Shown here in pieces: positions 1-5,892 of a DNA stretch of 6,038 nucleotides. Source of the DNA: Betaproteobacteria bacterium HGW-Betaproteobacteria-20 (GTDB lineage Bacteria > Pseudomonadota > Gammaproteobacteria > Burkholderiales > Methylophilaceae); assembly GCA_002842195.1 (NCBI GenBank), contig PHCL01000097.1, forward strand, positions 1 to 6,038. Direction: 5' to 3'. A program made the translations under genes and the position numbers. Position 1 is the first letter of the stretch, and each line of letters begins with the position of its first letter. The notes under the pieces are model-generated. The model did no database searches. It had not been told where the DNA came from and saw only the letters and a list, made by a program, of their open reading frames with translations.

Positions 1-54
1 ATAAAATGCATAGCCGCCCATATTAAAAAACGCTGACCAACTTTCCCATTGCAT
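1..54 (-). CDS. ccmD: CcmD, haem exporter protein D (N-terminal 18 residues, cut by window edge)
   Basis: The first 18 codons read MQWESWSAFFNMGGYAFY. This matches the conserved start of CcmD, in which a Trp-rich stretch precedes the F-x-M-G-G-Y-x-x-Y motif. CcmD is a very small single-span inner-membrane protein. In the family it is needed to release haem-loaded CcmE from the CcmABC complex. The ATG lies at 54-52 and shares one base with the ccmC stop (TAATG), so translation is probably coupled. A good Shine-Dalgarno sequence (GCAGGAG) lies about 8 nt upstream, inside the end of ccmC. The membrane segment and C-terminus lie beyond the left edge. The identification rests on 18 residues plus gene order, but both agree well. 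Confidence 0.88.
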   Translation of the reverse strand, partial: MQWESWSAFFNMGGYAFY

Positions 55-809
55 TATGTTTTTACTCCTGCGGTTTCTTTTACTGATAGCTCTTTCACCC
101 AATCTGCACTACGTTCACGCTCAAGCATAATGCAGCGTACACGCATTAGTGCAACAGCAATGGTATACATCCAGAATGCTAACGCCATCAACAACATGCC
201 AAGCAACATAGTCGCTGCCATTTTTGGCGCTGCGCCCATGTTAATGCTTGAGCCTTGATGCAAGGTATTCCACCATTTTACTGAAAAGTAAATAATCGGC
301 ACATTCACCACACCAACCAATGCCAGCAAGGCCCCAGCACGATCCGCTTTACGCGGTTCATCTATAGATGCTTGCAAGGCCATGAAACCCAGATATAAAA
401 ACAGCAAAATCAATTCAGAAGTTAATCGCGCGTCCCACACCCACCACGTACCCCACATGGGCTTACCCCATAACGAGCCGGTCACAAGCGCAATTAAAGT
501 GAATATAGCGCCCGTTGGAGCCAGCGCCTGTGCCATCATGGCAGATAACCTTGCGTTAAGCGCCAAACCCAGCCCAGCCCAGCCCGCCATCACAATGTAA
601 ATCAGCATCGACATCCAGGCCGCAGGCACATGCACAAAAATAATGCGGTAGGCCTCACCTTGCTGAAAATCAGTTGGCGCAATGGCAAAACTAATGTAAA
701 GCCCAGCAACCACTAAAATAGCGGCCAGGCCGGCAAACCATGGAATCATTTTGCCCGCTAAGGGATAAAATGTCTGTGGAGAAGAATATTTAAACCAATT
801 GATGCTCAT
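54..809 (-). CDS. ccmC: CcmC, haem lyase/haem-handling membrane protein
   Basis: A 251-residue polytopic inner-membrane protein of the HHP (haem handling protein) family. In System I cytochrome c maturation it presents haem at the periplasmic face and loads it onto CcmE. Visible hallmarks are the Trp-rich motif W119-G-T-W-W-V-W-D-A-R-L-T-S131, the conserved axial-type histidines His60 (in VHVP) and His184 (in NTLHQ), and about six hydrophobic segments near residues 22-44, 64-86, 96-114, 132-148, 158-177 and 200-223. Length is normal for the family. The ATG at 809 gives the family-typical start MSINWFKYSSPQTFYPLAG; an in-frame TAA lies four codons upstream, which rules out a longer form. The ribosome-binding site is weak (GAG about 13 nt away). 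It begins 36 nt after ccmB and overlaps ccmD by 1 bp, so it belongs to the ccmABCD transcript. Confidence 0.96.
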   Translation of the reverse strand: MSINWFKYSSPQTFYPLAGKMIPWFAGLAAILVVAGLYISFAIAPTDFQQGEAYRIIFVHVPAAWMSMLIYIVMAGWAGLGLALNARLSAMMAQALAPTGAIFTLIALVTGSLWGKPMWGTWWVWDARLTSELILLFLYLGFMALQASIDEPRKADRAGALLALVGVVNVPIIYFSVKWWNTLHQGSSINMGAAPKMAATMLLGMLLMALAFWMYTIAVALMRVRCIMLERERSADWVKELSVKETAGVKT

Positions 810-845
810 AATTAAGATTTACTCTACTTTAAATTCTATAGAACG

Positions 846-1514
846 CTATTCTACAGACACGCGTAAGGCAGCGGCGGTAGCTAAAGGTGCCAGCACTAAA
901 GCTAATAAAGAACACGCTGCCAGCAATGAAAGGTGCGCTTCTGCACTCATGCCATGTTGACTGGCTGCTACGGCCCCCGCCCCAAAAATCAGCACAGGAA
1001 TATACAATGGCAACACTAACAAAGCAACCAATAAACCACTGCCGCGTACACCCAGTGTAAGTGCTGCGCCAATAGCGCCAATTAAGCTTAAGGCCGGCGT
1101 ACCCAACAATAGGGAAACTACCAATATTAGCAGTGCTTCGTTTGGCAAGGCATATTGCAGGCCGATTAACGGCGCCAGCAACACTACCGGCAAACCACAT
1201 ACCAGCCAATGCGCTAGAATCTTCGCGGTGACTAACAAGGCCAATGGCTGCGGCGCAAGCAACATCTGCTCTAAGCTGCCATCGGCAAAGTCAGCGGAAA
1301 ATAACCGCGTAAGTGAAATCATCCCAGCCAACAAAGCCGCCACCCAAAGCACGCCAGGCGCGATACTGCTTAACACCGCTGGCTCCGGGCCTATGCCCAG
1401 AGGAAAAAGACTGGAGACAATTAAGAAAAAGAACAACGTTGTCGCAACGTCCGAGCGTCTACGCAAAGCCAACAAGAGATCGCGTCTTAGTACTGTCAGC
1501 CAGGCATTATTCAA
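846..1514 (-). CDS. ccmB: CcmB, haem exporter membrane subunit (TTG start)
   Basis: A 222-residue membrane protein, the permease partner of the CcmA ATPase. Together they power release of holo-CcmE in cytochrome c maturation. Recognisable CcmB features are the basic N-terminus L-R-R-D-L-x-x-A-L-R-R-R (residues 9-20), the motif F37-P-L-G-I-G-P-E-P45, D78-G-S-L-E-Q83 followed by M-L-L-A-P, A101-H-W, L137-G-T-P140, and the C-terminal ATAAALR (212-218). About six hydrophobic segments are visible, and length matches the usual 220 or so. The start appears to be TTG (1514-1512), overlapping the ccmA stop as TTGA. An AAGG sequence ends 8 nt upstream, and the ATG two codons in is out of frame. These points support a rare start with translational coupling to ccmA. 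Confidence 0.95.
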   Translation of the reverse strand: MNNAWLTVLRRDLLLALRRRSDVATTLFFFLIVSSLFPLGIGPEPAVLSSIAPGVLWVAALLAGMISLTRLFSADFADGSLEQMLLAPQPLALLVTAKILAHWLVCGLPVVLLAPLIGLQYALPNEALLILVVSLLLGTPALSLIGAIGAALTLGVRGSGLLVALLVLPLYIPVLIFGAGAVAASQHGMSAEAHLSLLAACSLLALVLAPLATAAALRVSVE

Positions 1515-2128
1515 GCGCTGAGCCTTAATGTCTGTGTGGATTGCGCGTTGATGGCAACATCTTGATGTGTAGTGATGATAGTCATACCGCCGTTAGCCAT
1601 ATGTTCACCAAGCCGTGAAGCTAACACTTCAACCGAGGCTGCATCCAATGCTGCAAATGGTTCGTCCAAAATCCACAGTTTACTTTTGCTTAACCAAAGT
1701 GTGGCAAGCGCCACCCGCCTTTTTTGCCCTTGTGAAAGCACACGTACTGGCAGGTTTGCACAACGCGCTATGCCTATTGCCGCCAAAGCCGTTTGTGCGC
1801 CTTCTTCACTCACAGGATTCCCGGCTAAATGCGCGCTAATTTGCAAATTCTCTTGCGCTGTCAAATCATCTTTCAATCCGTTTAAATGCCCAAGATAGGT
1901 TAGGTCAGAAAGGTAATTTTCGGCATCTTGCCTGATTTTTTTACCACACCAAAAAACTGTACCAACTTCTGGCATTAAAAGCCCGCATAACAAACGTAAC
2001 AAGCTGCTCTTACCGCTACCGTTCTCGCCTAACACGTATAGCAAACCACCTGCTTCTAGTTCAAAATTTATATTTTTAAACAACAAACGATCACCACGCA
2101 AGCAAGCCAAGCCTTGTGCTGTTAACAT
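1511..2128 (-). CDS. ccmA: CcmA, haem exporter ATP-binding subunit
   Basis: A 205-residue cytoplasmic ABC ATPase, the first gene of the cytochrome c maturation operon. It hydrolyses ATP on the CcmAB complex to release haem-charged CcmE; haem translocation itself is no longer attributed to it with confidence. All catalytic motifs are intact: Walker A G34-E-N-G-S-G-K-S41, signature L131-S-Q-G-Q135 followed by KRRVALA, Walker B L151-W-I-L-D-E-P157, D-loop A160-L-D162 and switch His188 in TTHQ. The Q-loop region reads Y-L-G-H (78-81), with His where most ABC ATPases have Gln, which is normal for CcmA. Length fits the family (about 207). The ATG at 2128 has only a weak ribosome-binding site (GGA about 10 nt upstream). 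A candidate promoter lies at 2193-2221. Confidence 0.96.
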   Translation of the reverse strand: MLTAQGLACLRGDRLLFKNINFELEAGGLLYVLGENGSGKSSLLRLLCGLLMPEVGTVFWCGKKIRQDAENYLSDLTYLGHLNGLKDDLTAQENLQISAHLAGNPVSEEGAQTALAAIGIARCANLPVRVLSQGQKRRVALATLWLSKSKLWILDEPFAALDAASVEVLASRLGEHMANGGMTIITTHQDVAINAQSTQTLRLSA

Positions 2129-2192
2129 GATCTAAATGTCCAGGCGTTACTTGATGAAACTGAAATGACAGGGTATGCGAACATGGTCGTTG

Positions 2193-2221
2193 ATTGTATC
2201 ATTCTCGTTATTTACGTCCAA
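2193..2221 (-). promoter_or_regulatory. Candidate sigma-70 promoter for the ccmABCD operon
   Basis: Read on the minus strand, a -35-like TTGGAC (2221-2216) is followed after 17 bp by a -10-like TACAAT (2198-2193; 5 of 6 consensus bases). Only the TTG of the -35 matches well. Initiation would be near 2186, giving a leader of about 58 nt before ccmA. A small palindrome TGAT-N3-ATCA (2191-2201) covers the -10. It resembles an FNR half-site pair but has a spacer of 3 instead of 4, so it is not claimed as an FNR box. The prediction is by eye only. Confidence 0.42.
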
Positions 2222-2254
2222 GCAGATTTCAAACCTGCAATAAATTAGTTAGAC

Positions 2255-2286
2255 TCTAGTAATTAAAAATTCCAGTAATTAAATTT
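2255..2286. repeat. Two tandem copies of an AT-rich 16-bp unit
   Basis: The units 2255-2270 (TCTAGTAATTAAAAAT) and 2271-2286 (TCCAGTAATTAAATTT) are directly adjacent and agree at 13 of 16 positions, with the core AGTAATTAAA identical in both. They lie in the divergent region, 36 bp before the lipoprotein start. The spacing (about 1.5 helical turns) and AT richness could suit a protein-binding site or an upstream promoter element, but simple slippage would look the same. No convincing promoter for the plus-strand gene was seen here. Confidence 0.6.
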
Positions 2287-2321
2287 AAGCCATTTAACTC
2301 AACCCATAAAAATTTATATCC

Positions 2322-2834
2322 ATGAAATTCATACCATTAATTTTCTGCTGTTGCTTAATCGCAGCCTGTAATGAACCTGCCAACACGACTGGCGAGGTTG
2401 AAATCGGCAGTATTCTGCGTGACATACCGATGAATAGCTTTACCGGTGACATCAGAAAGTTTTCTGCATACCGTGGCAAGCCGCTCATTATCAATGTTTG
2501 GGCTAGCTGGTGTGGGCCTTGCAGAGCAGAAATGGCTTCGCTTGAGCAATTATCCAACCGCTTTAATGGCAAGCAGTTTAATATTATCGGCATTTCTACC
2601 GATGACAACGCCAGCGCGGCCGCTGTAGCCATCAAACAATCAAAATTGACGTTTGCTAACTACCTGGATCATGACGTAATGCTAGAGAATATGCTGGGGG
2701 CGAGTTCCATTCCACTCACCATTTTGGTAGATGCGTATGGTCGAGTACTTCTAAAAGTGCGTGGCTCACGTGAATGGGATAGCCCTGAATCATTAAGGCT
2801 GATTGAGCAGACTTTTCACATTAAGTTAGAATAA
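2322..2834 (+). CDS. TlpA/ResA-like thioredoxin-fold lipoprotein, periplasmic thiol-disulfide oxidoreductase
   Basis: A 170-residue exported thioredoxin-fold protein. It starts with a short lipoprotein signal peptide (MKF, then a hydrophobic stretch containing Cys9-Cys10-Cys11) ending in a lipobox I13-A-A-C16, so Cys16 should be lipidated. The thioredoxin domain covers about residues 30-168. It shows the core strand IINVWAS, the redox motif W63-C64-G-P-C67, a following helix with R-A-E-M, the strand FNIIGIS (87-92), and the cis-proline region S129-I-P131-L-T-I-L-V-D. The arrangement is that of the TlpA/ResA/DsbE (Redoxin) group, which usually reduces disulfides in the periplasm, for example in apocytochrome c or copper-site assembly. 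It is divergent from ccmA, which fits such a role but does not prove it. In-frame TAA four codons upstream fixes the ATG; no clear Shine-Dalgarno sequence is present. Substrate unknown. Confidence 0.9.
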   Translation: MKFIPLIFCCCLIAACNEPANTTGEVEIGSILRDIPMNSFTGDIRKFSAYRGKPLIINVWASWCGPCRAEMASLEQLSNRFNGKQFNIIGISTDDNASAAAVAIKQSKLTFANYLDHDVMLENMLGASSIPLTILVDAYGRVLLKVRGSREWDSPESLRLIEQTFHIKLE

Positions 2835-2855
2835 TGCGCCTATTTACAAACGACT

Positions 2856-2934
2856 GCTCCCTGAGCCTGTCGAAGTAATTGCGGCGCCCTGAACTTTAAT
2901 CCATTATGCAAACCTTTCGACGGGCTCATGGAGC
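2856..2934. repeat. Large imperfect inverted repeat between convergent genes, probable dispersed repeat or bidirectional terminator
   Basis: The left arm 2856-2875 (GCTCCCTGAGCCTGTCGAAG) and the right arm 2915-2934 are inverted copies matching at 17 of 20 positions, separated by 39 nt. Inside, TTGC (2879-2882) can pair with GCAA (2908-2911), extending the fold across a 3x3 internal loop. The arm core TTCGAC(A/G)GGCTCA resembles an intergenic repeat core I recall from many proteobacterial genomes; this was not checked. It occupies nearly all the space between the lipoprotein gene and recQ, which converge here. Termination in both directions is a reasonable inference, though neither side has a good T-run. 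Confidence 0.65.
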
Positions 2935-2957
2935 GATATTGCTTGCGAAGCCAGTCT

Positions 2958-4820
2958 TCACACAACGCCATTTGCCACATCTTCCAGCACCTCTAAAAAC
3001 GCATCGCCGTAACGCTCCAGCTTAGCTTGTCCTACGCCTGCAATCTGGCTCATTTCGGTTAAACTTTCAGGTTTACGGTTTAAAATTTCCAATAGCGTGC
3101 TGTCATGGAAAATTACATACGGCGGTACGCCTTGCTCTCGAGCGAGTTCCATGCGCTTGGCTTTCATCGCTAACCATAACGGGTCATCAACCACTTCTGC
3201 ATAAGCGTCTTTAGCACGGGCGCCGCGTTCAGCTTTGCTGACTTTACGTGTAGATATAACCTCCGCGTCACGGCGTAGCCAAACGTCACTTTCACCTTTT
3301 AATACCGGCTTGGCAGATTCAGCCAGCTTTAAGCCCCCATAAGCTTCAATATCGCTAATCAGATAACCGCCAGCGACCAGTTGCCGATACACGCTGCTCC
3401 ATTGTGCCGGTGAAATGGCCTTACCTATGCCGAAGGTGCTTAAGTTTTCATGCGAGAATTGCATCACTTTGGGCGTAGCTTTACCTAGCAAAACATCAAT
3501 TAAATGCACTACGCCAAAGCGCTGTCCTGTACGGTACACACAGGAAAGCGCCATTTGTGCGGCTTGCGTGGCATCCCACGTATCGATGGGGCTTAAACAG
3601 TTATCGCATTGCCCGCAATTACCAGCGTGCTGTTCGCCAAAATAGCGTAATAAAGTCTGATGGCGACAACTGGTAGATTCGCAAAAACCTAACAGTGCAT
3701 CCAGTTTTTGCCGTTCCACTTGCTTGCGCTCTTCAGGCGCATCGCCAGAATCCAGCATTTTGCGCATGCTTACCACATCGCTTAACCCGTAGGTCATCCA
3801 AGCGTTAGCAGGCAAGCCATCGCGTCCTGCACGCCCAGTTTCCTGATAATAACCTTCCATGCTTTTGGGCAAATCCAAATGTGCCACGAAGCGTACATTT
3901 GGCTTATCAATACCCATACCAAAAGCCACGGTAGCGACCATAATCACACCCTCTTCACGCAAAAATCGTCGCTGGTTTTGGTTGCGAACACTGGCATCCA
4001 GGCCTGCGTGGTAAGGCAAAGCATCCCAGCCGCGCGACTTTAGCCACTCGGCCGTTTCTTCTACCTTGCGGCGCGATAAACAATAAATGATGCCTGCATC
4101 ATTGGCATGTTCGGTTTCTAAAAATGCTTCTAACTGTTGACGCGCACTGGCTTTTAGCATGACTCGGTAACGGATATTCGGGCGGTCAAAGCTAGAGACA
4201 AACTGGCGCGCATCTTCCAACTTTAATCGCTCCACAATTTCAGCGCGTGTAGGCGCATCAGCCGTGGCGGTAAGCGCAATGCGCGGCACATCTGGAAAAC
4301 GCTCGTGCAACACGGTCAGTTTGCGGTATTCTGGCCTAAAGTCATGTCCCCATTGCGACACGCAATGTGCCTCATCAATGGCAAAAAGCGCAATGCCTGC
4401 ACCTTCCTGAATTTGTTCTAACAGCGCCAAAAAACCCGATGTTAATAACCTTTCAGGCGCCACATACACAATCTGCAAATGCCCGCGCATCAACTGTGCG
4501 CTGATTTCACGTGCTTCATCAGCATCTTGGCTGGAATTCAGAAATGCCGCCCGCACTCCCAGTTGTTTTAAGGCATCCACCTGGTCTTGCATCAGCGCGA
4601 TGAGCGGCGAAACAACAATACCAACACCCTCACGCAACAATGCTGGCAACTGATAGCATAAGGATTTACCCCCGCCCGTCGGCATTAACACCAGCGCATC
4701 GCCACCAGCTACTACATGCTCCACAACGACCTCTTGTTCACCGCGAAAAGTGGAATAACCGAAAACGTCATGCAGAGTTTCATGCAGGATTTGTAGTGTA
4801 GAGGAGTTTGACATGGGCAT
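2958..4820 (-). CDS. recQ: RecQ, ATP-dependent DNA helicase
   Basis: A 620-residue superfamily 2, 3'-to-5' DNA helicase acting in recombination and in repair of stalled forks (RecF pathway, with RecJ and SSB in model bacteria). It has all RecQ modules. The helicase core contains motif I M46-P-T-G-G-G-K-S53, the DEAH box 149-152, the RecQ aromatic-rich loop A151[14 protein letters not shown]165, LTATA (183-187) and motif VI Q326-E-T-G-R-A-G-R-D-G335. The zinc site is C385, C402, C405 and C408. A winged-helix region covers about 412-520. A single HRDC domain (about 540-616, with [11 protein letters not shown]) closes the protein. Length agrees with the usual 600-620. The ATG at 4820 is preferred over the one at 4814 because GAGGTG lies 7 nt before it. 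A weak promoter-like pair (TTGCGT at 4913-4908, CATATT at 4890-4885, 17-bp spacing) precedes it. Confidence 0.98.
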   Translation of the reverse strand: MPMSNSSTLQILHETLHDVFGYSTFRGEQEVVVEHVVAGGDALVLMPTGGGKSLCYQLPALLREGVGIVVSPLIALMQDQVDALKQLGVRAAFLNSSQDADEAREISAQLMRGHLQIVYVAPERLLTSGFLALLEQIQEGAGIALFAIDEAHCVSQWGHDFRPEYRKLTVLHERFPDVPRIALTATADAPTRAEIVERLKLEDARQFVSSFDRPNIRYRVMLKASARQQLEAFLETEHANDAGIIYCLSRRKVEETAEWLKSRGWDALPYHAGLDASVRNQNQRRFLREEGVIMVATVAFGMGIDKPNVRFVAHLDLPKSMEGYYQETGRAGRDGLPANAWMTYGLSDVVSMRKMLDSGDAPEERKQVERQKLDALLGFCESTSCRHQTLLRYFGEQHAGNCGQCDNCLSPIDTWDATQAAQMALSCVYRTGQRFGVVHLIDVLLGKATPKVMQFSHENLSTFGIGKAISPAQWSSVYRQLVAGGYLISDIEAYGGLKLAESAKPVLKGESDVWLRRDAEVISTRKVSKAERGARAKDAYAEVVDDPLWLAMKAKRMELAREQGVPPYVIFHDSTLLEILNRKPESLTEMSQIAGVGQAKLERYGDAFLEVLEDVANGVV

Positions 4821-4965
4821 TATTGTACACCTCGGTCTAATGTAATCATGCTGGTTTGGCTTTCTACTTAATGCTTCGCCTTACAATATGATTACCCGCA
4901 TGTTATTACGCAACAACGTATGAAAGGATGATTTTCTAGCGTAGGGAATTGTGATTGATTGGTCG

Positions 4966-5014
4966 TAGCGGTATATGGCAGATAACGCTACACTCATCTG
5001 CCATACTATCGCTA
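4966..5014. repeat. Strong two-part hairpin between the CDGSH gene and recQ
   Basis: A perfect 10-bp inner stem pairs TATGGCAGAT (4974-4983) with ATCTGCCATA (4996-5005) around a 12-nt loop. A further 5 bp outside pairs TAGCG (4966-4970) with CGCTA (5010-5014) across a small irregular joint that may hold two more pairs. No T-run follows on either strand, so it does not look like an intrinsic terminator. It sits 35 bp downstream of the CDGSH stop codon and about 145 bp upstream of recQ. It could be an mRNA 3'-end stabiliser, a Rho-related element, a repeat copy or a dyad protein site. I saw no gene elsewhere in 4821-5048. Confidence 0.65.
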
Positions 5015-5048
5015 AACTTTGGCCGGCAATTAGAATAACCGAAGGGAG

Positions 5049-5285
5049 TTAGAGCGTAGAATGCGCCCCATCACATAGCGGTTTATTTTCGCTGTGTTTA
5101 CAGCCGCAAAAATAAACCGTCTTACTCTCCGTTGCATCATATTTTACTGGTGCAAAGCCTGTGTCTTTATGCGCACAATCGCAAAATGGCTGGGTTTTGC
5201 TTTGCCCGCAGGCACACCAGTAATAGCTCTTACCTGCTTCTACGTCAACTGGGTAGGGAGATTTTTGTGGGACATGCACTTTCAT
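5049..5285 (-). CDS. Small tandem CDGSH iron-sulfur domain protein
   Basis: A 78-residue protein with two consecutive CDGSH-type motifs, each supplying the family's 3Cys-1His ligands for a [2Fe-2S] cluster. Site 1 is C24-x-C26, then C35-D-C-A-H39. Site 2 is C60-x-C62, then C71-D-G-A-H75. The whole protein is little more than these two sites, like bacterial relatives of mitochondrial CISD3/MiNT; such proteins are linked to redox and iron-sulfur handling, but the bacterial role is unsettled. The open frame extends to 5327, but the Met codon at 5285 is chosen because AGGAG lies 6 nt before it and the family-like sequence (MKVHVPQKSPYPVDVEAGKSY) begins there. Site 1 carries an extra Cys37 where CDGSH has Gly. 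No signal peptide or membrane span is visible, so it is probably cytosolic. It is downstream of tRNA-Lys, with a hairpin in its leader. Confidence 0.92.
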   Translation of the reverse strand: MKVHVPQKSPYPVDVEAGKSYYWCACGQSKTQPFCDCAHKDTGFAPVKYDATESKTVYFCGCKHSENKPLCDGAHSTL

Positions 5286-5323
5286 TGATTGCTCCTGATA
5301 GTTAGTGTAGCGTTGATTGTTTA

Positions 5324-5347
5324 TCACCCTCGTGTTCGCGAGGATGA
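5324..5347. repeat. Hairpin resembling a dispersed proteobacterial intergenic repeat
   Basis: The arms TCACCCTCG (5324-5332) and CGAGGATGA (5339-5347) form a 9-bp stem with one mismatch (5327 against 5344) around a 6-nt loop. In RNA from the minus strand that mismatch becomes a G-U pair, so the stem would be complete in a transcript heading into the CDGSH gene. The sequence recalls the GTCATCCTCGCGAAAGCGAGGAT type of element scattered between genes in many proteobacteria (from memory, not searched). It lies 38 nt upstream of the chosen CDGSH start codon. No T-run follows. Confidence 0.55.
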
Positions 5348-5423
5348 CCGGCGAGGTACATTAATTTTTTAACGTATCATTGACACGCCAGAACCCAGTC
5401 ATTACCGACTAAGCCGTGTTATC

Positions 5424-5499
5424 TGGTAGGGCGTGCGAGGTTCGAACTCGCGACAAATGGATTAAGAGTCCACTGCTCTACCAACTGAGCTAACACCCC
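5424..5499 (-). tRNA. tRNA-Lys (anticodon CTT)
   Basis: A 76-nt cloverleaf can be drawn in full on the minus strand. The acceptor stem is GGGGUGU with ACGCCCU, followed by discriminator A73 and an encoded CCA (5426-5424). The D-arm is GCUCAGUUGGUAGAGC, the anticodon stem GUGGA/UCCAU, the loop CUCUUAA, the T-stem GCGAG/CUCGC and the T-loop UUCGAAC. The anticodon is CUU (positions 5466-5464), decoding the lysine codon AAG. The loop and D-arm match bacterial tRNA-Lys closely. Pairs G1-U72, U5-G68 and G27-U43 are wobbles. It begins 53 nt after the DUF3240 stop. A possible promoter there (TTGGCG at 5564-5559 with an AT-rich -10 16 bp on) is too weak to list. No intrinsic terminator was seen downstream. 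Confidence 0.97.
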
Positions 5500-5552
5500 A
5501 AAATAAAACTCATTGCTTTGTATAATTGTACGCTAATTATTATGCGACCAGT

Positions 5553-5885
5553 TTAACACGCCAAAATCGGCAATAAAATATAATGGATGTCTGTACTTCT
5601 GAATTTAGCTTTCAGCATAGCAACCAGATTTTGCAAATCAGTCACCTTTGCATGCATCATAAACTGAACACGCTGCTGCCTGCCGGTCACCTGCTCGACA
5701 ATGCTAAGTTCAACACCATCGCCATGAACTGTACCGTGGCCACTCACTTTATTACTGGTAAAGCCTGAAATTTCGACTTGCTGTAACAACACATCAACTA
5801 ACATTTCTTCTAAAGTTGGCGGCACAATCAAAATTAATAGACCTTGCGGTGCTAAATTTTGCAATACTGTTTCTTGCGTCATCAT
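5553..5885 (-). CDS. DUF3240 PII-like protein linked to heavy-metal RND efflux
   Basis: A 110-residue protein that I recognise as DUF3240, a group within the PII-like ferredoxin-fold superfamily often encoded next to CzcA/CusA-type metal efflux pumps. Visible family features are the early strand and motif L-I-L-I-V-P-P-T-L-E-E (17-27), G41-F-T-S44, G49-H-G51, E64-Q-V-T-G-R-Q-Q-R-V-Q-F75 and the terminal I-H101-Y-I-L-L-P. The signature patterns of classical GlnB/GlnK are absent, so it should not be called a nitrogen regulator. It may sense a ligand or metal and modulate the pump, but this is inference. The gene starts 7 nt after the pump stop codon, and AGGAG overlaps that stop (TAGGAG). Tandem ATGs occur at 5885 and 5882, and the second has the better spacing (7 nt against 4), so the protein may be 109 residues. 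No signal peptide is visible. Confidence 0.85.
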   Translation of the reverse strand: MMTQETVLQNLAPQGLLILIVPPTLEEMLVDVLLQQVEISGFTSNKVSGHGTVHGDGVELSIVEQVTGRQQRVQFMMHAKVTDLQNLVAMLKAKFRSTDIHYILLPILAC

Positions 5886-5892
5886 TCCGCTC

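Noticed and set aside
829..1209. A 126-codon open frame on the minus strand inside ccmB
   Set aside because: It lies almost wholly within ccmB in another frame, has no recognisable family and a biased Cys/Trp/Arg-rich composition, while ccmB is clearly conserved.
2191..2201. FNR box upstream of ccmA
   Set aside because: The dyad has 3 bp between half-sites where FNR needs 4, so it is noted only as a palindrome.
4984..5314. 11-bp inverted repeats (AACGCTACACT at 4984-4994, its complement at 5304-5314) flanking the CDGSH gene like mobile-element ends
   Set aside because: Matches of this length are expected by chance a few times in a 6-kb window. There are no target duplications or transposase, and the left copy is simply the loop of the 4966-5014 hairpin.
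5286..5327. Upstream extension of the CDGSH frame to an ATG at 5327 (92 residues)
   Set aside because: The extra 14 residues (MINNQRYTNYQEQS) look unlike the family, cover the ribosome-binding site of the internal Met, and run into the repeat hairpin. The Met at 5285 has an AGGAG at ideal spacing.
5380..5385. Perfect TTGACA -35 box on the plus strand
   Set aside because: The sequence 17 bp downstream (TACCGA) is not a -10 box, and there is no plus-strand gene beyond it, only antisense to the tRNA.
5424..5499. tRNA-Lys as an integration site for a genomic island
   Set aside because: No integrase, no repeated tRNA 3' end nearby in the window, and normal-looking genes on both sides.
5521..5526. 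TATAAT on the plus strand upstream of the tRNA
   Set aside because: No -35 at a suitable distance (it would fall in the tRNA 5' end) and no plus-strand gene follows. It most likely just reflects AT-rich spacer.
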